Assembly: GCA_016871155.1 (NCBI GenBank)
Contig: VFZO01000017.1
Location: forward strand, 1-47,536
Source of the DNA: Acidobacteriota bacterium
GTDB taxonomy: Bacteria; Acidobacteriota; Terriglobia; Bryobacterales; Bryobacteraceae
DNA: 47,536 nucleotides
Direction: 5' to 3'
Shown: positions 27,381 through 36,556 of the stretch, one piece after another
Position numbering within the stretch: the stretch's first letter is position 1
Layout of the letters: every line of letters begins with the position of its first letter
Notes under the pieces: generated by a model
Told to the model about the DNA's origin: nothing
Database searches by the model: none
The model's input: the letters and a program-made list of their open reading frames with translations, nothing else
Made by a program: the position numbers and the translations under genes

Positions 27381-29869
27381 AACGTACGCTTTGGATTCTG
27401 CTTGGGTTTGCCGCAATCGCCGGCCTGGCGATCTCTCAGAAGGGGGGACGCGAGCTTGTCGGCGCGATCAGCGGAGGCGCAGTGCTGCTTCCCACGGGTG
27501 CCGTCGTGAAGCCGGCGGGGCAGCAGATCCCGCTGGATACGTTTCCCATGACAGCCGTCCTCACTCCGAACAAGCGGCACCTGCTGGTGCTCCACGGCGG
27601 CTACAATCAGCCCAGCGTTCATGTGCTGGACCCCGCCACTCTCCAAACTCTCTCGAAGCTGGAACTGCCGGACGCCTGGCTCGGCCTCGCCGTTCATCCC
27701 AATAGCCAGTCCATTTATGTGTCGGGCGGCAGCACCCACTCCGTTTACGAACTGAATTTGACGAACGAAGGGGCGTTGGAACGCGGCCGCGTCTTCGAAC
27801 TGAGCGCGAAACCGGACCGCAAAGGCACCGATTTCATCGGCGACGTCGCGCTGACGCCGGATGGCCGGCTGATCCTGGCGGCCGATCTATTCAACGACAC
27901 CGTTCGTGTGATCAACCCGCAGTCTGGCCGTGTTATCGACACGTTCCGCACCGGCGCCAGGCCGTACCGCATCCTGCCGCATCCGGACGGACGGTCGTTT
28001 TTCGTTTCCAGTTGGGCCGCCGCCGCTGTTATGCAGCACGACACCGAGACCGGCCGGGTCATGAGCCAAACCGCCGTCGGTCCCCACGCTACCGACATGG
28101 TTTGGCGGGAAAAGAAGACCTCCGACGAAGAGCCGGCGTCCCGCCCCTTCAAGGCGCGCATCTTTGTGACGGCGGCCAATACCAACACGGTCAAGGTCCT
28201 GGCCGTGACTGAAAACAAAGAGGTTAGCCTTATCGAATCGATCAACGCCGGCCTGGATCCCATGTCCCCTGCCGGGATGACGCCCAGCGCCCTCGCGCTT
28301 TCTGGCGACGGCAATTCGCTCTTCGTCGTCTGTTCAGACGCGAACGCGGTGGCGGTGGTTGACCTTATCGGAGCCAAGAGCCGCGTGGCCGGGTTTCTGC
28401 CCACCGGCTGGTACCCCACAGCGGCGCTCATGCTGCCGAAAGAACGGTTGATGGTGCTAAATGGCAAAGGGTCCCAAAGCTATCCGAACCCGCGCGGCCC
28501 GTCGCCGGTGCGGTCAGCGGCCAACGTCCATACCGGCTCCTCGAGCCCACAGTACGTCGGCCGCCTGCAGCGCGGATCGGCCTCCGTCATCGATGTGCCG
28601 TCCGCGGACCTCACATTGCTCACCGAAGAGGTCCGCCGGAACACGCCCTATAACGACTCGAAACTCTCGCGCGCCCACAACGACGACGCCAACCTCGTGA
28701 TTCCGCAAGCCATCAACCGGCAGTCGGCAATCGAACACGTCATCTACATCATCAAGGAAAATCGCACCTACGACCAGATTCTCGGCGACCTCGGAAAAGG
28801 GAACGGAGACCCGTCGCTCACCATCTTTGGCGAAACCGTCACGCCGAACCATCACAAACTGGCTCGCGATTTTGTCCTGTTGGATAACTTCTATGTGAAC
28901 GCGGACGTCTCGGCCGATGGGCACAACTGGTCCATCGCCGCGATCGCGCCGGACTACACCCAGCGAATGTGGCCTAATTCCTACGCCAAGCGGCGGCCCA
29001 CGTACGACTACGAAGGGACCGAGCGAGCCAACACAACACCGGCCGGCTACATCTGGACCAACGCGCTTTCCGCCCAGTTGACGGTGCGCAACTACGGCTA
29101 TTTCGTCGACCTTCATCCGCTGAAGCAGGCCGCCAACACAGGCCAGCACATCGCCCGCGTGCGAGAGCCGGGTCTCGCAACCAGGACGCACATGCAGTAC
29201 CGCGGCTATGACCTCGACTATATGGACATCGACCGTGCCAAAGTGTTCATCGCCGACCTGCAGCGCCAGGAGTCCCAAAAGCAGTTCCCGCGCTTCACGA
29301 TACTTCGACTGGGCAACGATCACACCTCCGGCGCCGCAGCCGGCAAGCCAACGCCCGTGGCCATGGTGGCGGATAACGACTATGCGCTGGGAATGATCGT
29401 CGATGCACTCAGCCACTCCATGTTCTGGCCGAAAATGGCGATCTTTGTTCTCGAGGACGACGCCCAGAACGGCGCCGATCACGTCGACTCCCACCGCTCG
29501 CCGGCTTATGTGATCTCACCTTACTCCAAGCGCGGTGCGGTCGATTCCAGCTTTTACAACACCACGTCCATGCTGCGGACGATGGAACTGATGCTGGGCC
29601 TGCGTCCCATGACGATGCACGACGCCGGCGCCCGTCCCATGCTGGGCGCGTTTCAGCAGGTCCCCAATCTGAAACCGTATGAAGCAGAGAAACCCAGAGT
29701 TTCACTCGAGGAGCGGAATCCGGGCGGCACGCCCCTGGCCCGCCGCTCCGCACGCTTCGATTTCACCGAGGCAGACGAGATCGACGACGACGAAATGAAC
29801 CAGATCCTCTGGCTCGCCGTGCGTGGCACCACGCCGCCGCCGCCGACACGGAGTATTTTTGGGCGCTAG
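27377..29869 (+). CDS. Exported YVTN beta-propeller fused to a phosphoesterase domain
   Basis: 830 aa. A hydrophobic N-terminal segment (LWILLGFAAIAGLAIS) exports it. Residues about 40-400 form a seven-bladed YVTN/YncE-like propeller (LAVHPNSQSIYVSGGSTHSVYEL, VALTPDGRLILAADLFNDTVRVIN, RPYRILPHPDGRSFFVSSW). Residues about 450-760 are an alkaline-phosphatase-like phosphoesterase (IYIIKENRTYDQILGDL, NFYVNADVSADGHNW, RLGNDHTSG, FVLEDDAQNGADHVDSHRSPAYVISPY), a family that includes phospholipase C-like enzymes. The fusion is common in Acidobacteria; the substrate is unknown. It overlaps nadE by 4 nt and GH57 by 11 nt. Confidence 0.87.
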   Translation: MKRTLWILLGFAAIAGLAISQKGGRELVGAISGGAVLLPTGAVVKPAGQQIPLDTFPMTAVLTPNKRHLLVLHGGYNQPSVHVLDPATLQTLSKLELPDAWLGLAVHPNSQSIYVSGGSTHSVYELNLTNEGALERGRVFELSAKPDRKGTDFIGDVALTPDGRLILAADLFNDTVRVINPQSGRVIDTFRTGARPYRILPHPDGRSFFVSSWAAAAVMQHDTETGRVMSQTAVGPHATDMVWREKKTSDEEPASRPFKARIFVTAANTNTVKVLAVTENKEVSLIESINAGLDPMSPAGMTPSALALSGDGNSLFVVCSDANAVAVVDLIGAKSRVAGFLPTGWYPTAALMLPKERLMVLNGKGSQSYPNPRGPSPVRSAANVHTGSSSPQYVGRLQRGSASVIDVPSADLTLLTEEVRRNTPYNDSKLSRAHNDDANLVIPQAINRQSAIEHVIYIIKENRTYDQILGDLGKGNGDPSLTIFGETVTPNHHKLARDFVLLDNFYVNADVSADGHNWSIAAIAPDYTQRMWPNSYAKRRPTYDYEGTERANTTPAGYIWTNALSAQLTVRNYGYFVDLHPLKQAANTGQHIARVREPGLATRTHMQYRGYDLDYMDIDRAKVFIADLQRQESQKQFPRFTILRLGNDHTSGAAAGKPTPVAMVADNDYALGMIVDALSHSMFWPKMAIFVLEDDAQNGADHVDSHRSPAYVISPYSKRGAVDSSFYNTTSMLRTMELMLGLRPMTMHDAGARPMLGAFQQVPNLKPYEAEKPRVSLEERNPGGTPLARRSARFDFTEADEIDDDEMNQILWLAVRGTTPPPPTRSIFGR

Positions 29870-31853
29870 CCACCAGATTGACGTCTGCTTTCTTTGGCAC
29901 ATGCACCAGCCCTTCTATAAGGACTTGGTGCGGGGCGAATACAAGCTGCCTTGGACCCGCCTGCATGGGCTGAAGGACTACTACGGCATGGTCCAGCTTC
30001 TGGCCGAGTTTCCGAAGGTCCACCAGACCTTTAACTTAGTGCCGTCGATGGTCGTGCAGTTGGACGAGTACGCGCGCGGAGTGGCCGAGGACCCCTTTCT
30101 TCGCCTGGCCCTGAAACCCGCCGAAACCCTGACCGAGGCAGAAAAGCACTTTCTGATCAAGTACTTCTTCCAGGCCAACGTTGACCACTTGATTTACCGC
30201 TATCCCCGCTACGCCGAACTGCTGCACCGGCGCAATCAAGCCTGGGACGCGCAGGACTACCGCGACCTCCAGGTGCTTTCGCAGGTGGCCTGGTTTGACG
30301 AGTTTTTTCTCGAAGAGAACGCTCTCGCCAGGAAAGGGAGAGGCTTCACGCACGAGGATCAGGCGGAGATGGGCCGGCAACAGTTGGAGATTCTGGGCCG
30401 CGTGATCCCGGTCTACGGGGAATTCGCGGCCAAGGGCCAGATCGAGATCTCGACGACGCCCTTTTACCACCCCATCCTGCCGCTGGTGTGCGACTCCGAT
30501 ATCGCCCGAATCTCTAACCCTCACGTCCCGTTACCGACTCGATTCCGGTACCCCCAGGACGCGCGCGAGCAACTTCTGCGCGCCAGGAAGTTCATGACGG
30601 ACCGGATGGGAGTGTCCCCCCAGGGTCTTTGGCCTTCGGAGGGTTCGGTCTCCGACGAAGCGTTGGAGCTTGCCTTCGATTGCGGGTTCACGTGGTTCGC
30701 CACCGACAACGGCGTTCTGGCCCGCACCATCGGGCGGGAGGCCGATGTCGTGCAGACCTACCGGCCCTGGGAGTGGCGGCACAACGGGCGGTCCATGAAA
30801 GGCATCTTCCGCGATCACTATTTGAGCGATCTGGTCGGCTTCACCTACTCGAAGATGGGCGCCGAGGAGGCGGCCGATCACCTGATGGCGCGGATTGTCG
30901 AGAACGCCCAGGGCCGGGACGCGCTGGTGCCCGTGGTGCTGGATGGCGAGAACGCCTGGGAGTACTTCCCGGAGAGCGGCCGGGAGTTTCTGCGGCACCT
31001 CTACCGGCGTCTCTCCGATACGCCCGGCATTCGCGCCACGACAATTAGCGAGGCCCTGGAGCGCCACGCCGCACCCGTACTGAACGGGATCTTTCCGGGA
31101 TCGTGGATCAGCGCCAACTTCGACGTCTGGATCGGGTTCGATGAGGATAATTTGGCCTGGGAGCATCTCCGCCGGGCCCGCGAGGCCTTTGACAAACACG
31201 CCGGAAACGCGGCGGCGGCGGACCGGGAACTCGCCTACGAAGAGTTGCTGATCGCCGAAGGCTCCGACTGGTGCTGGTGGTACGGACCGCATCACCACAC
31301 CGACAACCGGGTCGAGTTCGATCAGCTCTACCGGGACCACCTCTCGAACGTGTACCGGCTCCTTGGGCTGCCAGCGCCGGTAGAGCTGAGCCGGCCCATT
31401 TTGAAAACCCAGTTGGCGGCGCACAGCATCCCGCCCAGCGCGGCGATTCAGCCGGTCCTGGACGGCGAGGTCACCAGCTACTTCGAATGGATGGGCGCCG
31501 GTGAATATGCCGTCGACTCGCGCCAAGGGGCCATGCACGGAGCCAAGAGCGGCCTGCGAATGCTTTACTATGGGGCAGGCAACGGGCAACTGTTCTTGCG
31601 GCTGGACTTCGATCCTAACCCGGAGTGGGCCAACCTGGAACTGCGCGTAACCACCCTCGATACGGAAGTGCGCCTGGGACCCTCCGGTATTTCGGCGGGG
31701 CGTGTGGTCGAGGCGGCGATCCCCTTGGCCGCCGGCTTTACCGGCGTTCTGGTCTTTCAGGTTTCTGTTTGGTTCGATGGGATTCCCGTTGAGTTGTTGC
31801 CGGCCGACGGCTGGCTGAACGTGGAGATCCCCGCGTCCAACTGGAGCGTTTGA
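29859..31853 (+). CDS. Glycoside hydrolase family 57
   Basis: 664 aa from TTG 29859, which has GGAG at 29850-29853 five nt upstream; a GTG at 29823 would add an implausible poly-Arg leader. GH57 hallmarks in order: FLWHMHQPFYKD (about 12-23), the TTPFYHPILPL block (about 199-209), LWPSEGSVSDEAL with the nucleophile Glu near 261, and VVLDGENAWEYFP with the acid/base Asp near 362. Members are retaining amylases, branching enzymes or 4-alpha-glucanotransferases; which one cannot be told. The C-terminal 150 residues form an added beta-rich domain. There is no signal peptide, so it is cytoplasmic, in an operon with nadE and the exported phosphoesterase. Confidence 0.9.
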   Translation: MGASHQIDVCFLWHMHQPFYKDLVRGEYKLPWTRLHGLKDYYGMVQLLAEFPKVHQTFNLVPSMVVQLDEYARGVAEDPFLRLALKPAETLTEAEKHFLIKYFFQANVDHLIYRYPRYAELLHRRNQAWDAQDYRDLQVLSQVAWFDEFFLEENALARKGRGFTHEDQAEMGRQQLEILGRVIPVYGEFAAKGQIEISTTPFYHPILPLVCDSDIARISNPHVPLPTRFRYPQDAREQLLRARKFMTDRMGVSPQGLWPSEGSVSDEALELAFDCGFTWFATDNGVLARTIGREADVVQTYRPWEWRHNGRSMKGIFRDHYLSDLVGFTYSKMGAEEAADHLMARIVENAQGRDALVPVVLDGENAWEYFPESGREFLRHLYRRLSDTPGIRATTISEALERHAAPVLNGIFPGSWISANFDVWIGFDEDNLAWEHLRRAREAFDKHAGNAAAADRELAYEELLIAEGSDWCWWYGPHHHTDNRVEFDQLYRDHLSNVYRLLGLPAPVELSRPILKTQLAAHSIPPSAAIQPVLDGEVTSYFEWMGAGEYAVDSRQGAMHGAKSGLRMLYYGAGNGQLFLRLDFDPNPEWANLELRVTTLDTEVRLGPSGISAGRVVEAAIPLAAGFTGVLVFQVSVWFDGIPVELLPADGWLNVEIPASNWSV

Positions 31854-31890
31854 CCGAAGGTAGCTAGGGTCCTCGACGTATGATGATGGA

Positions 31891-32118
31891 ATGAACCGTA
31901 CTGTCGCGGCCCTGATTTGCTATCTACTCCTGGCCGGGCTCGCACCAGTATTCCTTAGCGGCAACGTGCGTCTTGCCTTGTGGATTTTCCTGGGTGGTCT
32001 TGCGGCAAAGACCTGCATAGCGCATTGGCGAGACCGGATGGAAGTTCACGAGGGTACCATGCAGAGTACTAGGCACGACGGCCTATCAAAAGATCCCGCC
32101 AACCCTCCGCACCTGTAA
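31891..32118 (+). CDS. Small membrane protein, unknown
   Basis: 75 aa. MNRTVAALICYLLLAGLAPVF and LALWIFLGGLAAK form two membrane segments separated by a short loop, then a charged tail (HWRDRMEVHEG...). The upstream GATGATGGA is only a weak ribosome site. It follows GH57 by 37 nt on the same strand. I do not recognise the family; a chance ORF is possible. Confidence 0.45.
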   Translation: MNRTVAALICYLLLAGLAPVFLSGNVRLALWIFLGGLAAKTCIAHWRDRMEVHEGTMQSTRHDGLSKDPANPPHL

Positions 32119-32498
32119 GGACTTGGGCGTTTCCCCCGGAAAAGTCCTAGGGAATAGTAATTCCAGACTACCCATTCTGTTCCCTCCTGGCGTGGGGGCA
32201 CTCCCCGCATTTGGGTTTATGGCGTAAGGTCAAATGCTAGCGTTAAGGGGGGCCTCACCTTACTAACAATTCCCCGGATGAATGTTAGCATCAGCCGATA
32301 AGACAAATATTCCACAGGTTCTGAACTCGGCCTCGTTCCAAATCGAAACGTAAGACGTTTCGTAACGGGCAGGAGCGAAGGGGTCTAAGTTCTGAAGTGG
32401 AACGCGGCTAAGGGGAACACCTTAGTCCCCGGTCGTCGTGCGTCCGTGCGCGGAGTTGGGGGAAGGCGTGTCTTTTCAAGACTTTATCGGAGATCGGC
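32118..32498 (+). ncRNA. Hairpin-rich leader or non-coding RNA upstream of the sigma factor
   Basis: No credible ORF occupies this 380-bp gap, but perfect or near-perfect stems are unusually dense: 32118-32124 with 32142-32148 (7 bp); 32234-32244 with 32281-32291 (11 bp, two G-U); 32344-32351 with 32355-32362 (8 bp, loop AAG); 32408-32413 with 32420-32425 (6 bp, extendable by G-U and G-C, loop GGAACA); 32470-32474 with 32478-32482. A similar stem with loop GAAACA lies at 32604-32621. The octamer GTTCTGAA occurs at 32318 and 32389. None of the riboswitch consensus cores I know (c-di-GMP, cobalamin, TPP, SAM, FMN) is present. It may be the 5' leader of the sigma factor mRNA or a separate RNA. 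Confidence 0.45.
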
Positions 32499-32789
32499 AT
32501 GCACTCTCTCGCACAAACGACGAAGGAAAAACATAAGTGGTCCAGCGGTTGCATTTCCATAGGCGTCCCGGTCAAAACACCTGGACACGCTGACCCGGCC
32601 GAAGCGAGGGAAACACCTCGCAAGCAGCGGGCCCGTGCTAGCAAAAGCAAACCGCCAACCGTCGCTTTCGAGGCATTTCAAATCGAAACGAAGTTGGATT
32701 TGGCGGCGCACAAAGGACTAGCCAGGGTTACGCCAATCACGGCGGGCACAGCGGGAACGATGGAATTTCGAGAACCCGAGGAATTGATT

Positions 32790-33614
32790 ATGCCCACCGC
32801 CGCCGCCGCACCCGCCAAAGCCGCTCCCGAACGCGAAACCGCCCCGAGCCGGGGAAAAGCTGACCGCACGCGCGCCTCACGCACAAACGCGCAACGTCAT
32901 GCCAAACGCGACCGGATCGTTCTGGAGAACCTTCCGCTGGTAAAAGCCATTGCTGTTCGTGTCCACGAAAACCTGCCAGTCCATGTCGACCTGGACGACT
33001 TGGTCCACGCTGGAATTCTCGGGCTATTCGATGCTGCGACGAAGTACGATCCCGACAAGATGGTGAGCTTTTCGAGCTACGCCAAACACCGGATCAAGGG
33101 TGCGATCCTTGACAGCCTGCGGCAATTGGACTGGGCCAGCCGCGACCTCCGCCGCCGGCACAAGCAACTGGAAGCCGCCACGCGCGAACTGGCCGGTGAA
33201 CTGCATCGAATGCCGTCCGAGGCCGAAATCGCCACCCGTATGGGCGTCGATGTCGACCGCTGGCGTCAAATGATGATGGACCTTCGCAACGTCGGCTTGG
33301 TCAGTGCCTCCACGCGCGCCAACGAACAGGAGGAGTTGCCCGCGCCGGACTTCCCTGCGGCCAGCGAGTCGCAGCCGGATCACATGTGTTCCCAGCAGCA
33401 ACTCCGCAGCGCCTTGGGCGAAGCCATGAAGTGCCTGCCGGAACGGTATCAGAAAGTCGTCGCCCTCTACTACACCAAGGAGATGACGATGAAGGAGATC
33501 GGCGGCATCCTCGGCATCAACGAAAGCCGCGTTTCGCAGATCCACAAGACCGCCCTCGAGAAGATGGCGAACGTGATGAAAGAAGCCGGCATCCACTCAA
33601 GCGCGGCGTTCTAA
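32790..33614 (+). CDS. RNA polymerase sigma factor, FliA/WhiG family
   Basis: 274 aa from ATG 32790, preceded by GAGGA 7 nt upstream. A second in-frame ATG at 32499, with GGAG 6 nt upstream, would add 97 poorly conserved residues. Region 2 (VLENLPLVKAIAVRVHENLP, VDLDDLVHAGILGLFDAATKYDP, FSSYAKHRIKGAILDSLRQLDWASRDLRRR) and region 4 (LPERYQKVVALYYTKEMTMKEIGGILGINESRVSQIHKTALEKM) are complete, region 3 lies between, and region 1.1 is absent. Such sigma factors direct flagellar or developmental genes, usually restrained by an anti-sigma factor. No flagellar or anti-sigma gene is nearby, so its regulon is open. The Ala/Pro-rich N-tail before region 2 is probably flexible. Confidence 0.9.
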   Translation: MPTAAAAPAKAAPERETAPSRGKADRTRASRTNAQRHAKRDRIVLENLPLVKAIAVRVHENLPVHVDLDDLVHAGILGLFDAATKYDPDKMVSFSSYAKHRIKGAILDSLRQLDWASRDLRRRHKQLEAATRELAGELHRMPSEAEIATRMGVDVDRWRQMMMDLRNVGLVSASTRANEQEELPAPDFPAASESQPDHMCSQQQLRSALGEAMKCLPERYQKVVALYYTKEMTMKEIGGILGINESRVSQIHKTALEKMANVMKEAGIHSSAAF

Positions 33615-33618
33615 CCGT

Positions 33619-34944
33619 TTACTCTGGTGTCAAATCGGCCGAGACAAGGAAGACACCGAAGAGGGCGATGGGCCACACGTGCAGTAGTAGCCGCGCCATC
33701 GACCCGTTGATCTGCCAGTCGAGATCCGCCGCGGTCGCCACGAACACCAGGAAATAGCCGGCCAGTTGCGCCCCGGCCACAGCCAACGGAATCCAGCGGG
33801 TTCGTGGCACCGGCTGCCGCAGTCTTACGAGCGCAAGCCAAACCGCGAAGACCAGGACCGGCGGAATCAGGAAGTGGCTGAACGTAAGCGACTCGCTGAT
33901 GAACCCCCAAAAAGTGATCCAATACCGGTTCAAGTCCGCTAAACGGCTACCGTAGTTCGCCGCGTTGGCGGAGTTCACCAGGTCGTTGGCGGCGGTCGAC
34001 TTCAGCTTGAAGATCCCTAATACCGCCAGCATCGGCGCAGCCCCTGCCAGCAGGTACGGGATGTGCCTCCAGGCCACGGCTGCGGCCGCCAGCAGGATGA
34101 TAAGGAAGAGTTGACCCTCGTTTTTTGTCCACGCCGCCATTCCGGCGGCCAGCCCGGCCACGATCGCCGGCTCCTTGCGCCCGGTCTCGATAGACAGAAC
34201 CAGCAGGGCGCAAGCCGCGGCCATGCAGGCAGCGAGCGGAACATCGGCATAGAGCGTCGCGGCGTTCCGGACCAGCGTGCTGCCGCCCGCGATAGCGAGT
34301 GCCGTCACGGCGGCCAACGCTCCTCCGCGAACGTGGCGAATCACTGTAAAAGGCGCGGCCAGAGCGGAACAGGCAAGGCCGGCCTGCAACAGCGCGACCA
34401 CACGCATGGACTCCTCGCCGGCGCCATGCCAGAAGAGGGTAATGGAAGCCGGAAGGAACAGCGGGTAGTCCGGATGTGTCCATTCAATCAGCGGTGAGAA
34501 CGGGCTGACAAACTCCACCGCCCGGAATAAGAATCGCGCCCGCAGGTTCCAAATCGACCAGGCGTCCCATTCACCGTGCGGCGCGGCGGCGACCATCAGC
34601 AGAAACGAGATCGCGGCGAGCGCGGCGGCCACTCCGGCCAGTGCCGTCATCCATATGGGGGCCTTGGAGCCCTGCGGAAGCGGATCCGCCTCCGCAGCCG
34701 GCGCCCGGAGGTAGGCGGCGCCCACGGCCGCGGCCGAAAACAGCAGGAGGGTCCCAATCGCAGAAACCGGCGGCCCGCCCCCTACGAGGCGGACAAGGTA
34801 GTACGCCACGCTCGCAAGTCCCGTCCCCAGCACCGGCGCCACCGCCAACCGCACCGGGTCGCACGCCGACCATTGGCGCGGCGCGGGCCAAATGGCGCGG
34901 GCCAGGGCGAAACCGGCGATCACGGAAACCAGAAGCAGGAGCAT
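33619..34944 (-). CDS. Polytopic membrane protein, GT-C glycosyltransferase-like
   Basis: 441 aa with about ten to eleven hydrophobic segments. Soluble-side motifs include HGEWDAWSIWNLRARFLFRA and EWTHPDYPLFLPASITLFWH, with acidic residues placed as in GT-C transferases that use lipid-linked sugars. It lies 2 nt after the small exported protein gene and is convergent with the sigma factor (4 nt apart). The exact sugar or acceptor cannot be inferred; the glycosyltransferase call rests on topology and acidic loops only. Confidence 0.7.
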   Translation of the reverse strand: MLLLLVSVIAGFALARAIWPAPRQWSACDPVRLAVAPVLGTGLASVAYYLVRLVGGGPPVSAIGTLLLFSAAAVGAAYLRAPAAEADPLPQGSKAPIWMTALAGVAAALAAISFLLMVAAAPHGEWDAWSIWNLRARFLFRAVEFVSPFSPLIEWTHPDYPLFLPASITLFWHGAGEESMRVVALLQAGLACSALAAPFTVIRHVRGGALAAVTALAIAGGSTLVRNAATLYADVPLAACMAAACALLVLSIETGRKEPAIVAGLAAGMAAWTKNEGQLFLIILLAAAAVAWRHIPYLLAGAAPMLAVLGIFKLKSTAANDLVNSANAANYGSRLADLNRYWITFWGFISESLTFSHFLIPPVLVFAVWLALVRLRQPVPRTRWIPLAVAGAQLAGYFLVFVATAADLDWQINGSMARLLLHVWPIALFGVFLVSADLTPE

Positions 34945-34946
34945 GG

Positions 34947-35360
34947 CTACTTCGCCTTCGCGTTCTCGAACAGCGCGATGCCGTTGCCGAACTCGCGGAC
35001 GAGTTCAAAGCCCTGCTCGCGCAGCGAACCCGTGGAAATACGATTGTGGAAATTGCCGATCACATACCGCTGTTCGGTCGAGTAGACCACCAGCACCGGC
35101 GCCAGCGCGTATTGCACCAGATGGTACTCGGCCTGAGCGTTGGTATCCGTCGCGGGCGTTCCAGGGTCAGTCATATAGCCGGCAACGCCGCTGGCCGGCA
35201 GCATCGCCTTCAACTGCGCCAGCCGGCCCGTAAATTCGGTCACGCCATCCACCACAGGGGCTTGCGTGTAAAAGTCGGCGACCTGGGTGAACAGGCGGCC
35301 GGTGGAGGCCAAGGAAACCGCGGCCACGATGAGGACTGCGCCAACTGCGCGTGCGTACAT
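34947..35360 (-). CDS. Small exported or membrane-anchored protein of unknown function
   Basis: 137 aa. An N-terminal hydrophobic segment (AVGAVLIVAAVSLAS) precedes a soluble domain (YTQAPVVDGVTEFTGRLAQLKAMLP, VVYSTEQRYVIGNFHNR, LREQGFELVREFGNGIALFENAK). I do not recognise the family. It begins 9 nt after the TIGR03437 stop and ends 2 nt before the GT-C-like start, so the three are one operon; I infer an accessory role to the membrane protein. Confidence 0.7.
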   Translation of the reverse strand: MYARAVGAVLIVAAVSLASTGRLFTQVADFYTQAPVVDGVTEFTGRLAQLKAMLPASGVAGYMTDPGTPATDTNAQAEYHLVQYALAPVLVVYSTEQRYVIGNFHNRISTGSLREQGFELVREFGNGIALFENAKAK

Positions 35361-35369
35361 GGGTATTGG

Positions 35370-36164
35370 CTATTGTACCGGTGCCGGGGCGGGGCGAACG
35401 GGCAAGGTCAGGCTGGGCGGGCTGGTCTGGTTGGGCAGCCGGAGCCGGATCTCCGGATTCGAGGCCGTGGATTCGGGCAGGCGAAAGTTGACCTGGTAAA
35501 GCCCGGCAAACCCGGGCGTGACGCCGGCGTAGAAGATGTTCTCGTCCGGAATCGGCTCGCCGTTTAGCAGTACGGCGAACTGGCGGCGCAGGGCGATCGG
35601 GGCCGCGTTGAGCGGAATTGACAACCCGTTGACGGCGGGCGAAGTATTGCCCAGCCCTGCAGCGTACAAAATGACTACATCTCCCGCCACAGCCGGGTCG
35701 TCGAGCGTGAGCAGCGAACCGTTGGGCCGGGTGGCGATCGCCACCGAGCCGGCCGTTTGGAAGAGCCCAGGAGAGGTATCGGCGATGTCGATTTCCACTT
35801 CCGGGCCGGTGCGGCCGTTCATCGCAACGCGCAGCTTGCGGCGGCCGGGCCGGATGGAGCCGGGAATCAGGACGTTCAATTGGCCGGGTGAGGCGAAAAG
35901 GACCGGAATCCCGATGTTGTCAACAGACACGAGGGCTCCGGAGCCATTCAGAGTGGTGGGCAGCAGGCCGTTGCGCAGCTCGTCGATCGAGATCCCGCGC
36001 GTCCCGATCGCCAGGTTGGAGCCGTAAACCGACACGAGTCCCAGCGGCGCCAGAGGGCCGGGTCGGTTGGTGGCGGCATTGACGATGCTGGATGAGGAAT
36101 AAGCCGGAGCCTGGGCCCAAAGACGAACCACAAGCAGCGCCCCCAGCCAGAGCACTCGGGGCAT
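35370..36164 (-). CDS. Short exported Solibacter-type TIGR03437 protein
   Basis: 264 aa. A signal peptide (VLWLGALLVVRLWAQAP) is followed by two TIGR03437-like halves: SSIVNAATNRPGPLAPLGLVSVYGSNLA, IGIPVLFASPGQLNVLIPG, then DVVILYAAGLGNTSPAVNGL and GVTPGFAGLYQVNFRLPES. These are the same consensus motifs as in the 695-aa protein at 9.5-11.6 kb, but without the N-terminal modules. It is extracytoplasmic, of unknown function. First gene of a three-gene minus-strand operon. Confidence 0.85.
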   Translation of the reverse strand: MPRVLWLGALLVVRLWAQAPAYSSSSIVNAATNRPGPLAPLGLVSVYGSNLAIGTRGISIDELRNGLLPTTLNGSGALVSVDNIGIPVLFASPGQLNVLIPGSIRPGRRKLRVAMNGRTGPEVEIDIADTSPGLFQTAGSVAIATRPNGSLLTLDDPAVAGDVVILYAAGLGNTSPAVNGLSIPLNAAPIALRRQFAVLLNGEPIPDENIFYAGVTPGFAGLYQVNFRLPESTASNPEIRLRLPNQTSPPSLTLPVRPAPAPVQ

Positions 36165-36289
36165 CCATTCGATGCTAACGGTTCGGCCCGCAAACGAAAA
36201 GATCGGGAAATCCTTAGGGGGGTTGGCTGAAGAGTTCCGGTGCTGCAGTCTATTTCCTTTTCGTCCTGCGACAGCCTTGAGTTGGTGCG

Positions 36290-36499
36290 CTAATGCCCGG
36301 CACGGGGAAAAGGCTGAATAGTTCTCGCACGCCTTCGATTACTTGCTCCAGCGGCGATCTCTCCGCGAATCTGCGTAGGACGCAACTGCTTGATCTCTTC
36401 CCGTTCCTTCTGGCGCCGCGGGCCTGCGCGTAAAACTGCACTCTGAACCGAGTAGTCGCCGGTCTTCAGAAGCCCGGCGACGAATTCAACTATTGACAT
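36290..36499 (-). CDS. Possible small basic protein with strong ribosome site
   Basis: 69 aa starting MSIVEFVAGLLKTGDYSVQS, then Arg/Lys/Gln-rich. GGAGGTG lies 10 nt upstream of the ATG. In the -1 frame an alternative C-terminus (ERSPLEQVIEGVRELFSLFPVPG, to 36250) looks more protein-like, so a frameshift near 36400 is possible. It fills most of the 390-bp gap between the TIGR03437 gene and soxC; I see nothing else there. The family is unknown and the call is weak. Confidence 0.35.
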   Translation of the reverse strand: MSIVEFVAGLLKTGDYSVQSAVLRAGPRRQKEREEIKQLRPTQIRGEIAAGASNRRRARTIQPFPRAGH

Positions 36500-36556
36500 A
36501 ACCCACCCACCTCCGCTCCGGAACTTCACTCCACCCCCATACAGTAAGCTGAAACA

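Noticed and set aside
32118..32498. CsrA/RsmA-binding sRNA because of many GGA triplets, or a known riboswitch.
   Set aside because: About ten GGA triplets in 380 bp is only slightly above chance, few sit in loops with the ANGGA context, and no known riboswitch core was found.
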